A DNA stretch of 64,000 nucleotides from Amycolatopsis antarctica (GCF_002262875.1 NZ_NKYE01000001.1:124001-188000), one strand, 5' to 3'. Positions 19,871 to 30,193 are shown, counted from the stretch's first letter. Program-made: numbers and translations. Notes: a model not told the origin generated them from the letters alone.

Positions 19871-20166
19871 CCCCCACGTACTACCTGCTGCTGTCGGCGC
19901 TGCTGTTCTCCATCGGCGCCGTCGGCGTGCTGGTGCGGCGCAACGCGATCGTCGTGTTCATGTGCATCGAGCTGATGCTCAACGCGGTGAACCTGTCGCT
20001 GGTCACCTTCGCCCGGATCAACGGCTCGATCGACGGCCAGGTGATGGCGTTCTTCGTGATGGTCGTGGCCGCCGCGGAGGTCGTGGTCGGCCTGGCGATC
20101 ATCATGTCGATCTTCCGCACCCGGCGCTCGGCCTCGGTCGACGACACCAACCTGCTGAAGTACTGA
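19867..20166 (+). CDS. nuoK: NuoK, NADH-quinone oxidoreductase subunit K
   Basis: Three-helix subunit K (99 residues), related to MnhC/MrpC. It carries [21 protein letters not shown], with the proton-channel Glu in helix 2, and [20 protein letters not shown] with the second conserved Glu. Length is standard. GTG start, coupled to nuoJ. Confidence 0.96.
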   Translation: MTPTYYLLLSALLFSIGAVGVLVRRNAIVVFMCIELMLNAVNLSLVTFARINGSIDGQVMAFFVMVVAAAEVVVGLAIIMSIFRTRRSASVDDTNLLKY

Positions 20167-20179
20167 AGGGGCCCGGCTA

Positions 20180-22090
20180 GTGACCGCAACATCATGGCTG
20201 CTGGTGGCCTTCCCTGCCATCGGCGCGCTCGTTCTGCTGCTCGGCGGGAAGCGCACCAACGCGTGGGGGCACCTGCTCGGGTGCGCGACCGTGGTCGCGT
20301 CGTTCGTGTACGCCGTCGCACTGTTCTTCAGCACCACCGGTGCCGCACCGGACGCCCGCGTCACCGACACGACCCTGTGGTCGTGGATCCCGGTCGAGGC
20401 GCTGCAGGTGGACTTCGGCCTGCGCATCGACCCGCTGTCGGTGACCTTCGTCCTGCTGATCACCGGCGTCGGCGCGCTGATCCACTTCTACTCGATCGGC
20501 TACATGTCGCATGACGACGATCGGCGGAAGTTCTTCGCGTACCTGAACCTGTTCGTCGCCTCGATGCTGGTGCTGGTGCTCGGCGACAGCTTCGTGACGC
20601 TCTACCTCGGCTGGGAGGGTGTCGGTCTCGCCTCGTACCTGCTGATCGGCTTCTGGCAGGAACGCCCCGCCGCGGCGACCGCCGCGAAGAAGGCGTTCCT
20701 GATGAACCGGGTCGGCGACATCGGCCTTGCGCTGGCGATCTTCCTGATGTGGAAGTACATCGGCAGCACCGGTTACGCCGAGGTCTTCGCCGGTATCGGC
20801 GAGCTGTCGCCGGGGATCATCACCGCCATCGCGCTGCTGCTCCTGCTCGGTGCCTGCGGTAAGTCCGGCCAGTTCCCGCTGCAGGCGTGGCTGCCGGACG
20901 CGATGGAGGGTCCGACCCCGGTCTCCGCCCTGATCCACGCCGCGACGATGGTCACCGCGGGCGTCTACCTGGTCGCCCGCTCCAACCCGATCTTCAACCT
21001 GACGCCGACCGGCCAGCTCGTGGTCACCATCGTCGGCGCGCTGACGTTGCTGATCGGCTGCGTGATCGGTTGCGCGTACGACGACATCAAGAAGGTGCTC
21101 GCGTACTCCACCGTCAGCCAGATCGGCTACATGATGCTCGCGGTGGGCCTCGGCCCGTTCGGTTACGCGCTGGGCATCATGCACCTGCTGACCCACGGCT
21201 TCTTCAAGGCCGGGCTGTTCCTCGGTGCCGGGTCGGTCATGCACGGCATGAACGACGAGGTCGACATGCGCAAGTTCGGCGGGCTGTACAAGAAGATGCC
21301 GATCACCTTCGCCACCTTCGCCCTCGGCTACCTCTCGCTGATCGGCTTCCCGTTCTTCTCCGGCTTCTACTCGAAGGACGCGATCATCGAGGCTGCCTTC
21401 GGCCAGGAGGGCTGGCGCGGCTGGATCTTCGGCGGCGCGGCACTGCTCGGTGCCGGGATCACCGCCTTCTACATGACCCGCCTGGTGATCATGACCTTCT
21501 TCGGCAAGCAACGCTGGAAGGAGATCAAGAGCACCGACGGCCGCGACTTCCATCCGCACGAGTCGCCCGCGTCGATGACGGTGCCGATGATCGTGCTGGC
21601 CTTCGGATCGGTGTTCGCCGGGCTCATCTTCACCTCGGGTGACCTGCTGGTCGAATGGCTCGCGCCCTCGCTGGGTGAGCTTGCCGAGTCCGAGGGCGGC
21701 GTCCTGCCACACGCACTGATCCCGTTCCTCGCCGTCGGTCTCTCCGTCCTCGGCGCGCTGATCGCCTGGCTGATCTTCGGCAGGCGGGAGACCTCGGTCG
21801 AGCGTCCGGCGAACGTCTCGCTCCCGGTGCGCGCGGCGCGCAACGACCTGTACGGCAACGCGATCAACGAGACGCTGTTCGCGCGGCCGGGCATCTGGCT
21901 GACGCGCTTCTCCGTCTACCTCGACAACCGCGGCGTCGACGGGGCGGTCAACGGCCTGGCGGCGATGCTGGGCGGCGGATCCGGGCGACTGCGCCGGACC
22001 CAGACCGGCTTCGTCCGTTCGTACGCGATGTCGATGCTGGGCGGTTCGGTCCTGATCGTGGCGGCACTTCTGCTGGTGAGGTTCTCATGA
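20180..22090 (+). CDS. nuoL: NuoL, NADH-quinone oxidoreductase subunit L
   Basis: Distal antiporter-like proton pump with the long lateral helix, 636 residues and about 16 membrane helices. The Mrp-antiporter core is clear: [52 protein letters not shown] and [20 protein letters not shown], containing the channel Lys and Glu residues. GTG 20180 follows nuoK by 13 bases. The stop overlaps nuoM by ATGA. Confidence 0.97.
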   Translation: MTATSWLLVAFPAIGALVLLLGGKRTNAWGHLLGCATVVASFVYAVALFFSTTGAAPDARVTDTTLWSWIPVEALQVDFGLRIDPLSVTFVLLITGVGALIHFYSIGYMSHDDDRRKFFAYLNLFVASMLVLVLGDSFVTLYLGWEGVGLASYLLIGFWQERPAAATAAKKAFLMNRVGDIGLALAIFLMWKYIGSTGYAEVFAGIGELSPGIITAIALLLLLGACGKSGQFPLQAWLPDAMEGPTPVSALIHAATMVTAGVYLVARSNPIFNLTPTGQLVVTIVGALTLLIGCVIGCAYDDIKKVLAYSTVSQIGYMMLAVGLGPFGYALGIMHLLTHGFFKAGLFLGAGSVMHGMNDEVDMRKFGGLYKKMPITFATFALGYLSLIGFPFFSGFYSKDAIIEAAFGQEGWRGWIFGGAALLGAGITAFYMTRLVIMTFFGKQRWKEIKSTDGRDFHPHESPASMTVPMIVLAFGSVFAGLIFTSGDLLVEWLAPSLGELAESEGGVLPHALIPFLAVGLSVLGALIAWLIFGRRETSVERPANVSLPVRAARNDLYGNAINETLFARPGIWLTRFSVYLDNRGVDGAVNGLAAMLGGGSGRLRRTQTGFVRSYAMSMLGGSVLIVAALLLVRFS

Positions 22091-23811
22091 CCTGGTTGCT
22101 CTTAACGATCCTGCTGCCGCTGCTCGGTGCGGCGGCCGTGGCCGGGCTGCGCAAGAACGACAAGCTGGCCTCGGCGGTCGCGCTGGGCGTCTCGCTGGTC
22201 GTGCTCGCGCTCATCATCCCGCTGTGGGCCGGCTACGACCCCGGCGGCGAGCGCATCCAGCAGGCCAGCTCGATGGACTGGATCCCCACCTTCGGCATCC
22301 ACATCTCCTTCGGCATCGACGGCATCGCGCTGGTGATGATCGCCGTCATCGCGCTGCTGGTGCCGATCGTGATCGGCCTGCTCGGAGTGACCGACAAGCT
22401 GCCGGAGGGCAAGAACGTCGGCGGGTTCCTGGCACTGATCCTGGTGCAGGAGGCGCTCACCATCGGCGTCTTCGCCGCCACCGACGTCTTCCTGTTCTAC
22501 GTGCTGTTCGAGGTCATGCTGATCCCGATGTACTTCCTCATCGGCGGCTTCGGCGGCGCGAACCGGCAGTACGCGGCGGTCAAGTTCTTCCTGTACTCGT
22601 TCCTCGGTGGCCTGATCATGCTGGCCTCGGCGATCGGCGCGTACTCACTGTCGTCCGAGGAACTCGGCCAGGGCACCTTCGACTGGGAGACCCTGGTCCG
22701 GGTCGTCAGCGACGCCCCCACCGGCACGCAGATCTGGCTGTTCCTCGGCTTCTTCCTCGCGTTCGCGATCAAGGCGCCGCTGGTGCCGTTCCACACCTGG
22801 CTGCCGGACGCGGCGGGGCAGGCGCCGATCGGCGTCGCCGTCCTGCTCGTCGGCGTGCTCGACAAGGTCGGCACCTTCGGGTTCCTGCGCTACTGCCTGC
22901 CGATGTTCCCGGACGCCAGTTCCGCGCTGGCACCGATGGTGCTGGTGCTCGCGGTGGCCGGGGTGCTCTACGGCTCGATCCTGGCGGCCGGGCAGCAGGA
23001 CATGAAGCGCTTCATCGCGTACGTGTCCATCGCCCACTTCGGCTTCATCGCGCTGGGCATCTTCGCGGCGGTGCCGGACTCCTCGGCCCCGGCCGCGGAC
23101 CCCGCCTCCGCCGAGCAGGCGATGGTCGGCTCGGTGTCGTACATGCTCAACCACTCCCTGGCGACGGGCATGCTGATCGTCGTGGTCGGCATGGTCGTGG
23201 CGCGCGGCAGGTCCAGCCGGATCTCCGACTACGGCGGAATGGCCAAGATGACGCCGCTGCTCGGCGGCGTGCTGCTGGTCGCCGGACTGTCCACCCTGTC
23301 CCTGCCCGGCACCAACTCGTTCATCAGCGAGTTCCTGGTGCTGCTGGGTTCCTTCGACTCGCGGCCGGTCTTCACGATCATCGCGACCGTCGGCATGGTG
23401 CTGGCGGCGATGTACGTGCTGTGGCTCTACCAGCGGGTCATGCAGGGACCGCTGCGCGGCGACGCGCTGCTCGGCACCCTGCCGGAGGGCGCCCCCTCCG
23501 GTGGCGGCTCGGCTGCGTCCGGCGGTTCCGCGGCGTCCGCCCCGGGAGCGTCCGCCTCCGGCGAGGGGGGCGCGCATCCGGTCACCTCGGACGAGGGCGG
23601 CGGGGCCACCGCCGTGCTGGACGCCGACCGCGGCACGAAGGCCGGGATCACCGACCTCACCCGGCGGGAGATCGCGATCCTCGCCCCGATGGTCGTGCTG
23701 ATCGTCGGCCTCGGCTTCTACCCGAAGCCGGTGCTGGACACGATCACCCCGTCCGTACAGGCGACGATCCAGTCGGTCGGTTCCGACGCGGGCGCGCAGG
23801 AAGGTAACTGA
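22087..23811 (+). CDS. nuoM: NuoM, NADH-quinone oxidoreductase subunit M
   Basis: Second antiporter-like subunit, 574 residues with about 14 membrane helices. Core segments: [41 protein letters not shown] and [20 protein letters not shown]. Odd feature: a low-complexity Gly/Ser/Ala loop at about residues 470-510 ([20 protein letters not shown]) inserted before the last helix, which most NuoM proteins lack. Translation start overlaps nuoL. Confidence 0.96.
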   Translation: MTWLLLTILLPLLGAAAVAGLRKNDKLASAVALGVSLVVLALIIPLWAGYDPGGERIQQASSMDWIPTFGIHISFGIDGIALVMIAVIALLVPIVIGLLGVTDKLPEGKNVGGFLALILVQEALTIGVFAATDVFLFYVLFEVMLIPMYFLIGGFGGANRQYAAVKFFLYSFLGGLIMLASAIGAYSLSSEELGQGTFDWETLVRVVSDAPTGTQIWLFLGFFLAFAIKAPLVPFHTWLPDAAGQAPIGVAVLLVGVLDKVGTFGFLRYCLPMFPDASSALAPMVLVLAVAGVLYGSILAAGQQDMKRFIAYVSIAHFGFIALGIFAAVPDSSAPAADPASAEQAMVGSVSYMLNHSLATGMLIVVVGMVVARGRSSRISDYGGMAKMTPLLGGVLLVAGLSTLSLPGTNSFISEFLVLLGSFDSRPVFTIIATVGMVLAAMYVLWLYQRVMQGPLRGDALLGTLPEGAPSGGGSAASGGSAASAPGASASGEGGAHPVTSDEGGGATAVLDADRGTKAGITDLTRREIAILAPMVVLIVGLGFYPKPVLDTITPSVQATIQSVGSDAGAQEGN

Positions 23812-23815
23812 GGCG

Positions 23816-25390
23816 ATGCTCGACGTTTTTCTTGCGCAGCAACCTGTTCAGCCCATCGAGGTGCCGGAGATCAACTACGGGGCGATCGCCCCGCTGCTGG
23901 TGATCCTCGGCGCGGCGTGCATCAGCGTGCTGCTGGAGGCGTTCCTGCCGAAACACCAGCGCTGGCCCAGCCAGGTCACGCTGTGCCTGGTCGCGCTGGC
24001 GGGCGCGGGCGTGGCGCTCGGCGCCTACGTCGGCGGCTCGCCCGAGCAGGGCCTCACCACGCTCTCCGGCACGGTCTCGGTGGACCGTCCGGCGCTGTTC
24101 CTCTGGGGCACGCTGCTCGCCCTCGGCCTCGGCGCCGTGCTGCTGATCGCCGACCGCTCGGTCGAGCCGGGCGGCGCGTTCGTGGCGCAGGCGGGTATCC
24201 GGCCCGGCACCGCGCAGGATCGCGCGCAGGCGGGCAGCACCGGGATGCAGACCGAGGTCTTCCCGCTGACGCTGTTCGCGCTCGGCGGCATGATGGCGTT
24301 CTGCGCGGCCAACGACCTGCTGACCATGTTCATCGCGCTCGAGGTGCTGAGCCTGCCGCTGTACCTGATGTGTGGCCTTGCGCGCCGTCGCCGTCTGCTC
24401 TCGCAGGAGTCGGCGGTCAAGTACTTCCTGCTCGGCGCGTTCTCCAGCGCCTTCTTCCTCTACGGCGTCGCGCTGCTCTACGGCTACGCGAACTCGGTCA
24501 AGCTGGCCGACATCGCCAACGCGGCCGGCGGCACCGACCGCTCCGACACCCTGCTGTTCGCCGGGCTCGGCCTGCTCGTCGTCGGCCTGCTGTTCAAGGG
24601 GTCCGTCGGCCCGTTCCACACCTGGACCCCGGACGTCTACCAGGGCGCTCCGACCCCGGTGACGGCGTTCATGGCGGCGGCGACGAAGGTCGCCGCGTTC
24701 GGCGGGATCCTGCGCGTACTCACCGTCGGCTTCGAGTCGACGAGCTGGGAATGGCGCGGGGTGCTGTGGGGCGTCGCGATCGTGTCCATGATCATCGGCG
24801 CGGTGCTGGGCCTGACCCAGACCGACGTGAAGCGGATGATCGCCTACTCGTCCATCGCGCACGCGGGCTTCCTGCTCATCGGTGCCATCGCGATGACCGA
24901 GGAAGGGCTCACCGGAACGCTGTTCTACCTGCTCGCCTACGGCTTCACCACGCTCGCCACCTTCGGCGTGGTCAGCCTGGTCCGGGACGCGAACGGCGAG
25001 GCGACACACCTGTCCGCATGGGCTGGGCTGGCGAAACGGTCGCCGCTGCTGGCGGCCGTGTTCACCTTCCTGCTGCTCGCGCTGGCGGGTATCCCACTGA
25101 CCAGTGGCTTCGTCGGCAAGTTCGTGGTGTTCGAGGCCGCGCTCTCCGACGGCATGGCCCCGCTGGTCGTGATCGCACTGGTCGCCAGCGCGATCGCCGC
25201 GTTCTTCTACCTGCGCGTCATCGTGCTGATGTACTTCTCCGAGCCCGCGCCGGACGGCCCCACGGTGACGGTGCCGGGGGCGTTCACCACCGCCGCGATC
25301 ACGCTCGGCGTGGTCGTCACGCTGGTCCTCGGCATCCTGCCCGCGTTCGCGCTGGACTGGGCGGGCTCGGGCGGTTTCGCGCTGCAGTAA
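23816..25390 (+). CDS. nuoN: NuoN, NADH-quinone oxidoreductase subunit N
   Basis: Third antiporter-like subunit and last gene of the operon, 524 residues with about 14 membrane helices. Core segments: TMFIALEVLSLPLYLMCGLAR, FHTWTPDVYQGAPTPVTAFM and VKRMIAYSSIAHAGFLLIGA. It begins five bases after nuoM and is followed by a strong hairpin. Confidence 0.96.
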   Translation: MLDVFLAQQPVQPIEVPEINYGAIAPLLVILGAACISVLLEAFLPKHQRWPSQVTLCLVALAGAGVALGAYVGGSPEQGLTTLSGTVSVDRPALFLWGTLLALGLGAVLLIADRSVEPGGAFVAQAGIRPGTAQDRAQAGSTGMQTEVFPLTLFALGGMMAFCAANDLLTMFIALEVLSLPLYLMCGLARRRRLLSQESAVKYFLLGAFSSAFFLYGVALLYGYANSVKLADIANAAGGTDRSDTLLFAGLGLLVVGLLFKGSVGPFHTWTPDVYQGAPTPVTAFMAAATKVAAFGGILRVLTVGFESTSWEWRGVLWGVAIVSMIIGAVLGLTQTDVKRMIAYSSIAHAGFLLIGAIAMTEEGLTGTLFYLLAYGFTTLATFGVVSLVRDANGEATHLSAWAGLAKRSPLLAAVFTFLLLALAGIPLTSGFVGKFVVFEAALSDGMAPLVVIALVASAIAAFFYLRVIVLMYFSEPAPDGPTVTVPGAFTTAAITLGVVVTLVLGILPAFALDWAGSGGFALQ

Positions 25391-25400
25391 GGGTTTCCGC

Positions 25401-25444
25401 CGCGAACGGCTCCCCTCGGCTCCGGCCGGCGGGAGCCGTTCGCG
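25401..25444 (+). terminator. Terminator of the nuo operon
   Basis: A perfect 14-bp inverted repeat: CGCGAACGGCTCCC (25401-25414) and GGGAGCCGTTCGCG (25431-25444), with a 16-base loop. It starts ten bases after the nuoN stop codon. There is no U-tract, as is common in actinobacteria. Confidence 0.75.
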
Positions 25445-25522
25445 CGTTCGCGCCCGGCAGGCCGTCGCGCCCGGCGACAATCCGGTTGCACCGCGTACGC
25501 GGGCGTCCCTATGGTCGTCGCC

Positions 25523-25852
25523 ATGGAAGAGACCTACCGGGTGCTGGTGCGCGGACGGTTCGGTGAACTGGACGACGCCGCCCGTGCCGAACTGCTGGCC
25601 GCCGCCGACGACCACGACGTCATCAGCGCCCGGTTCACCGCCGAGGGTTCGCTGACCTACGAGCGCTCGCTGGTCGGTTTCACCTTCCGCTACACGGTCG
25701 CCGCCTCCGGCGAGAACGCCGAACGCGACGCCCGTGACGAGGCGCTGCTGGGCGCGGAGGAGCGGCTGACGACGGCCGGGTACCCCTTCCGCGATCTGCG
25801 CGCCGACGCGACGAACATGTCCGCCGTCCAAGCCCGCCGCCGCGTCCGATGA
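25523..25852 (+). CDS. DUF6204 family small protein
   Basis: A 109-residue soluble alpha/beta protein beginning MEETYRVLVRGRFGELDD and containing HDVISARFTAEGSLTYERSLVGFTFRY. This resembles the actinobacterial DUF6204 family, which has no known function. ATG 25523 is preferred; ATG 25511 would add only four residues. Neither has a clear ribosome-binding site. No catalytic residues recognised. It sits alone between the nuo terminator and the polyprenyl synthase. Confidence 0.65.
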   Translation: MEETYRVLVRGRFGELDDAARAELLAAADDHDVISARFTAEGSLTYERSLVGFTFRYTVAASGENAERDARDEALLGAEERLTTAGYPFRDLRADATNMSAVQARRRVR

Positions 25853-25984
25853 CGGGCACCGTCGATCACCGACGGTGCACGCCGGACGGCCGCCGAACGC
25901 CCCGGAGGACGCCGCACAGGGCCGCGTGTCGGGCATCACCGGCGCGCTTCGACCAGCGGCTGACGACGCCGCTGCGCTTGCCAT

Positions 25985-25990
25985 TAGGCT
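25985..25990 (+). promoter_or_regulatory. Candidate -10 of the polyprenyl synthase promoter
   Basis: TAGGCT fits TANNNT. CTGACG at 25960-25965 gives a 19-base spacer. Transcription would begin near 25997, just ahead of an in-frame GTG at 26001 and the preferred start at 26031. Confidence 0.35.
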
Positions 25991-26030
25991 TGAGGGGACC
26001 GTGACCCCGGTGCCGAGAGGCGGAGCCGAC

Positions 26031-27110
26031 GTGCCGATGTCCGATGGCCAGCGGACGGCCAGCCCAGCCGCGCCCACCGCCGAGGTGGACGTGACCGAGC
26101 GCGACGAGACGATCGGCAACCTGCGGGCGACCGTCGGGCTGCAGATCGAGGACGAGACGCTGCTGCGCCTCCTCGCCGCCGGGCTCGCCGAGGTCGAGAC
26201 GCTGCTGCGCGAGGTCGTGCACAGCGACGTCCGGGCGGTGCACGATGCCGCGCTGCACCTGGTCGAGGCGGGCGGCAAGCGGTTCCGTCCGCTGTTCACG
26301 CTGCTGGCCTCGCAGTTCGGCACCGACGAACGCGAAGGGGTGGTCACCGCGGCCGCGTCCGTCGAACTGGTGCACCTCGCGACGCTCTACCACGACGACG
26401 TGATGGACGAGGCGACGATGCGCCGCGGCGCGGAGAGCGTCAACGCTCGCTGGGACAACTCCATCGCGATCCTCACCGGCGACTTCCTCTTCGCGCACGC
26501 CTCCCGGCTGGTCGCCGACCTGGGCACCGACGCCGCCCGGATCATCGCGGAGACCTTCGGCGAGCTGGTCACCGGTCAGATGCGGGAAACCGTCGGCCCC
26601 GTCGACGGGGAGGACCCGGTCGATCACTACCTGACGGTCATCGCCCAGAAGACCGGTTCGCTGATCGCCACCGCCGGCCGGTTCGGCGGCATGATGTCCG
26701 GTGCCACCCCGGAGGCGATCGGTGCGCTGCGACGGTTCGGCGAGATCGTCGGCACGGCCTTCCAGATCTCCGACGACGTCATCGACATCGCCTCACCTTC
26801 GGTGGAACTCGGCAAATCGCAGGGCACCGATCTCCGTGAGGGTGTCCGGACGCTGCCGATGCTGTACGCGCTCGCCGACGAGGGCACCGACCCGCGGCTG
26901 CGGGAGCTGCTGGCGGGACCGATCACCGAGGACGCACTGGTCGAGGAGGCGCTCGGGCTGCTACGCGACTCGACCGGTCTGGTGCGCGCGAGGTCCACCC
27001 TTTCCGACTACGCTCGGCGCGCGAGAGTCGAGCTGGCGGCACTGCCGGCCTCACCGGCGCGGGACGCCTGTGAATCGGTGGCCGACTACCTGGTCGCGCG
27101 GACGTACTGA
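26031..27110 (+). CDS. grcC1: Trans-polyprenyl diphosphate synthase (GrcC1/IspB family)
   Basis: All-trans prenyl chain elongation enzyme of 359 residues, expected to make the isoprenoid tail of menaquinone. The FARM region is LYHDDVMDEATMRRG (DDxxD variant DDVMD) and the SARM is FQISDDVIDIAS (DDxxD variant DDVID). LVEAGGKRFRPLF is the substrate-binding signature. GTG 26031 has GGCGGAG five bases upstream; GTG 26001 would be a leaderless alternative. In mycobacteria the same family member (Rv0562) lies directly after the menJ gene. Here nuo and a DUF6204 gene intervene. Confidence 0.88.
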   Translation: MPMSDGQRTASPAAPTAEVDVTERDETIGNLRATVGLQIEDETLLRLLAAGLAEVETLLREVVHSDVRAVHDAALHLVEAGGKRFRPLFTLLASQFGTDEREGVVTAAASVELVHLATLYHDDVMDEATMRRGAESVNARWDNSIAILTGDFLFAHASRLVADLGTDAARIIAETFGELVTGQMRETVGPVDGEDPVDHYLTVIAQKTGSLIATAGRFGGMMSGATPEAIGALRRFGEIVGTAFQISDDVIDIASPSVELGKSQGTDLREGVRTLPMLYALADEGTDPRLRELLAGPITEDALVEEALGLLRDSTGLVRARSTLSDYARRARVELAALPASPARDACESVADYLVARTY

Positions 27111-27186
27111 CCGCACGTCGCCCAGGGGCCGGGAACGAACCGGTTCGACGGGGTCGGCCGGGTAGCAAGGAAGGACACTGGCGGGT

Positions 27187-28920
27187 ATGTCCATCTTCGG
27201 GCAGGTTTGGCTGTGGAGCGCGCTGGCGTTCGTGGTAGGTGCGTTGCTCACCTGGCTGGTGCTCGTGCGCCCCGCACAGGCACGGGTCAAGGAGCTCGAA
27301 CGCGAGCTGGACTCCGAGCGCAGGGATGCCGAGCGCCGCGACGCCGAGCGCCGTGAAGCCGAGCACCGAAATGCCGTGCGGTCGCCGGGACTCGGCACGG
27401 CGGGTGCGGTCGCCGGCGGCGCCGTGGCCGGGGGTGCGCTGACGGCCGGTGCGGTGACCGCGGGTGGCACCCGGTTCGACGAGCCGATCGGCACGGCAGG
27501 CCCCGAGGAGTCCGTGGCGCAGCCGGACCCGTGGGGGCAGGCGCCGGAGGGCGCGGGTTCGACCCAGTACATCTCGCGCACCGACTACCTGGATTCGGAC
27601 TCCTCCGGTGGGATCGGGATGGGAATCCTCGATCCCGACCAAGCGCGGGAGGAGCCGTCCGGCGCGTACTCGACCCCGGACTCCTACGTGCCGGGTGCCT
27701 ACGCCCCCGAGGACACCACCGGTTCGCCCGAGTCGTACGCACCAGGCGGGCAGGAGCGCTCCGTTCCCGAGGAGTCGGAGTCGGAGCGCACGCAGTACAT
27801 CCGCCCGGCGGTGCCGCCCACGGACGCCCTGCCGACCTACGGTGACGCCGGGTCGCCTGCCGAGGTGGAGGATTCGCGCGAGCGCCTGCCGGAGCAGGAC
27901 GCCGGGGTGCCGGCGGACGAGGAGTCGGGTTCCCAGGAGCCGTACGCCGCCGAACGAACCGAGTACCTCGACCCGGCGCGGTACGAGCAGCCCAGCTTCT
28001 TCGACGGCGAGCCGGACGTCGCTCCGGGCGGGTCGCCGCAGCACGCGCAGGCCGAGCCGGCCGATGCCGAGTACGAACCGCTGCCGATGGACCGCGGAGC
28101 GGGTCTTTTCCAGAGCGAGGACCTTCGCGAGCAGCCCGAGCCGCAGCAGTACGAACCCCAGCCGTACGAACCCCAGCCGTACGAACCCCAGCAGCCGGAA
28201 CCGCAGCAGTACGAACCACAGCAGTACGAGCAGCATTTCGACCCGCGACAGCCGGAACCGCAGCCGTTCGAGCAGCCGGAACCGCAGCGGCAGTACGAGT
28301 CCGAGCAGTCCTCGCTCGAGGCCGAACCCGCGATGACCGAGGCGATCACGCCGCCGCCGCTGCCCCAGCGGCATGCCCGGCACGCCGAGGACGCGCCGCC
28401 CGGGATCCCCATCCGCCGGCCCGAGCCCGAACCGGAGCCCGAACCGGAGGAGACCTCGGGCGGGCTGGGCAGCGAGCCGGAGTCGACGCAGGTACTGCCG
28501 AAACGGCAGCCGCGCCAGTCGCAGATGGACCGCTTCCAGATGCCGAAGCCGTTCCATGGCCCGCCGTCGATGCAGCCGACCCAGCCCCGCACGCCACCGC
28601 CGCCGCCCGCCCAGCCGGAACGTACCCGCTCGCTGTTCGAGCCGGTCGTGCCCGCGGCCGGGGAGGACGAGGCGGACACCCCCGAACCGCCCCCGGCGCG
28701 TCAGCAGCCCGAGGGCACCCCGAACGGGCCGTTCGGGCCGGGATCGGCGATGCCGCGCCCCGGTGGCGGCAGCCCCTCGGAGGAGTTCGTGGTGAAGGCG
28801 AGCGTGACGGCGTTGCGCTACTGCACGCCCGCCTCGCCGCAGTACCCGCAGATGGTGGCCGAGGTGTGGTTCCGCTCGCCCGCCGACGCCGAGCGGGTGG
28901 GTTTCAGCGCACTGGGCTGA
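27187..28920 (+). CDS. Membrane-anchored Gln/Pro/Glu-rich protein with a C-terminal sunset domain
   Basis: A 577-residue protein with three parts. A transmembrane helix (about residues 5-27) is followed by a charged coiled-coil-like segment with DAERRDAERREAEHR repeats. A 480-residue low-complexity disordered region comes next, rich in acidic residues, Pro and Gln and including tandem YEPQP-type units at 28141-28240. The last 45 residues form a compact domain (ASVTALRYCTPASPQYPQMV then AEVWFRSPADAERVGF) that fits the sunset family found at the C-terminus of many actinobacterial proteins. AAGGAAGG precedes ATG 27187. Function unknown; the layout suggests an anchored scaffold. Confidence 0.72.
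   Translation: MSIFGQVWLWSALAFVVGALLTWLVLVRPAQARVKELERELDSERRDAERRDAERREAEHRNAVRSPGLGTAGAVAGGAVAGGALTAGAVTAGGTRFDEPIGTAGPEESVAQPDPWGQAPEGAGSTQYISRTDYLDSDSSGGIGMGILDPDQAREEPSGAYSTPDSYVPGAYAPEDTTGSPESYAPGGQERSVPEESESERTQYIRPAVPPTDALPTYGDAGSPAEVEDSRERLPEQDAGVPADEESGSQEPYAAERTEYLDPARYEQPSFFDGEPDVAPGGSPQHAQAEPADAEYEPLPMDRGAGLFQSEDLREQPEPQQYEPQPYEPQPYEPQQPEPQQYEPQQYEQHFDPRQPEPQPFEQPEPQRQYESEQSSLEAEPAMTEAITPPPLPQRHARHAEDAPPGIPIRRPEPEPEPEPEETSGGLGSEPESTQVLPKRQPRQSQMDRFQMPKPFHGPPSMQPTQPRTPPPPPAQPERTRSLFEPVVPAAGEDEADTPEPPPARQQPEGTPNGPFGPGSAMPRPGGGSPSEEFVVKASVTALRYCTPASPQYPQMVAEVWFRSPADAERVGFSALG
28141..28241 (+). repeat. In-gene tandem repeat encoding (Y)EPQ(P/Q) units
   Basis: About seven degenerate copies of a 12-15 base unit encode YEPQP, YEPQQ and PEPQQ in the disordered middle of the sunset-domain protein. 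Copies are near-identical at 28149-28190 (CAGTACGAACCCCAGCC-type unit), so length variation between strains is likely. Confidence 0.7.
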
Positions 28921-28938
28921 GCGGACGGGACGAACAGC

Positions 28939-28973
28939 GGCGGGGCGTGACCGGTGAACGGTCGCGCCCCGCC
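28939..28973. terminator. Bidirectional terminator hairpin
   Basis: GGCGGGGCG-T-GACCG (28939-28953) pairs with CGGTC-G-CGCCCCGCC (28959-28973) around a five-base loop, with a single internal mismatch. It lies between the converging sunset-domain and formaldehyde dehydrogenase genes and could serve both. Confidence 0.7.
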
Positions 28974-28978
28974 GTCGT

Positions 28979-30193
28979 TCAGCCGCCGATCGTGGCGTGC
29001 GGGTCGATGACGTACTTCTTCGCGGCGCCCTGGTCGAACTCGCGGTACCCGTCGGCGGCACCGTCCAGCGGGATCGTGGTGGCGTTCACGGCCTTCGCGA
29101 TCTGCGCCTTTTCGTTGAGGATCAGGTTCATCAGCTTGCGGTTGTACTGCTTGACGGGGCACTGGCCGGTGGCGAAGGAGTGCGACTTCGCCCAGCCGAG
29201 CCCCAGCCGGACGCCGACCTGGCCGATCTTCGCGTGCTCGTCCACACCGCCGGGATCGCCGGTGACGTACAGCCCCGGGATGCCGAGCGACGCCCCCGCA
29301 CGGGCCACGCTCATGATGTCGTTCAGCACCGTGGCTGGGGCCTCGTCGGCGCCCTGGCCGTGCCCGCGCGCCTCGAACCCGACCGCGTCAACGGCCGCGT
29401 CCACCTCCGGTTCGCCGAGTACCTCCGCCAGCTTGTCGGCGAGCTCGCCGCTCTGGGACAGGTCGACGGTCTCGCAACCGAAACTGCGGGCCTGCGCGAG
29501 CCGGTCGGGGAGCATGTCGCCGACGACCACCACGGACGCCCCGAGGAGCTGCGCGGCGTGTGCTGCGGCCAGGCCCACCGGACCCGCGCCCGCGACGTAG
29601 ACCGTGGAGCCGGTGGTCACCCCCGCCGTGTACGCGCCGTGGTAGCCGGTGGGGAAGATGTCGGACAGCATCGTCAGATCCAGGATCTTCTCCAGCGCCT
29701 GGTCGCGGTCCGGGAACCGGAGCAGGTTGAAGTCCGCGTAGGGCACCATCACGTACTCGGCCTGCCCGCCGATCCAGCCACCCATGTCGACGTATCCGTA
29801 CGCCGCGCCGGCGCGGGCCGGGTTGACGTTCAGGCAGATCCCGGTCTTGCCCTCGTCGCACATGCGGCAGCGGCCGCAGGCGATGTTGAACGGCACCGAG
29901 CAGATGTCGCCCTCTTTGGCGAAGAGCACGTCGTCCCCGAGTTCGACGACCTCGCCGGTGATCTCGTGCCCGAGCGTCTGCCCGACCGGAGCCGTGGTCC
30001 GGCCGCGCACCATGTGCTGGTCGCTGCCGCAGATGTTGGTGGCGACCAGTTTCAGGATGGCGGCGTGCGGCGCCGCCTTCTTGATGCCGAGGCCGGTCGC
30101 GACATCGTCCGGCAACTCCAGTTTCGGGTAGTCGATGGTCTCGACGCTGACCTCGCCGGGGCCCTGGTAGACGACAACACGGTTTCCAGACAT
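28979..30193 (-). CDS. fdhA: Glutathione-independent formaldehyde dehydrogenase
   Basis: Zinc-dependent medium-chain dehydrogenase, 404 residues, of the Pseudomonas FdhA type that dismutates or oxidises formaldehyde with tightly bound NAD. Catalytic zinc ligands: ATNICGSDQHMVRGRT (Cys), GHEITGEVVELG (His-Glu). The structural zinc set is ACGRCRMCDEGKTGIC. The NAD fold is VYVAGAGPVGLAAAHAAQLLG followed by VVVGD. The long insert with EARGHGQGADEAPATVLNDI is characteristic of this subfamily. Detoxification of C1 aldehydes is the expected role. It is a stand-alone gene. Confidence 0.9.
   Translation of the reverse strand: MSGNRVVVYQGPGEVSVETIDYPKLELPDDVATGLGIKKAAPHAAILKLVATNICGSDQHMVRGRTTAPVGQTLGHEITGEVVELGDDVLFAKEGDICSVPFNIACGRCRMCDEGKTGICLNVNPARAGAAYGYVDMGGWIGGQAEYVMVPYADFNLLRFPDRDQALEKILDLTMLSDIFPTGYHGAYTAGVTTGSTVYVAGAGPVGLAAAHAAQLLGASVVVVGDMLPDRLAQARSFGCETVDLSQSGELADKLAEVLGEPEVDAAVDAVGFEARGHGQGADEAPATVLNDIMSVARAGASLGIPGLYVTGDPGGVDEHAKIGQVGVRLGLGWAKSHSFATGQCPVKQYNRKLMNLILNEKAQIAKAVNATTIPLDGAADGYREFDQGAAKKYVIDPHATIGG

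Noticed and set aside
23744..26347. An 867-codon minus-strand frame across nuoN and the polyprenyl synthase
   Set aside because: It crosses two real genes and a terminator on the other strand and shows no protein family features.
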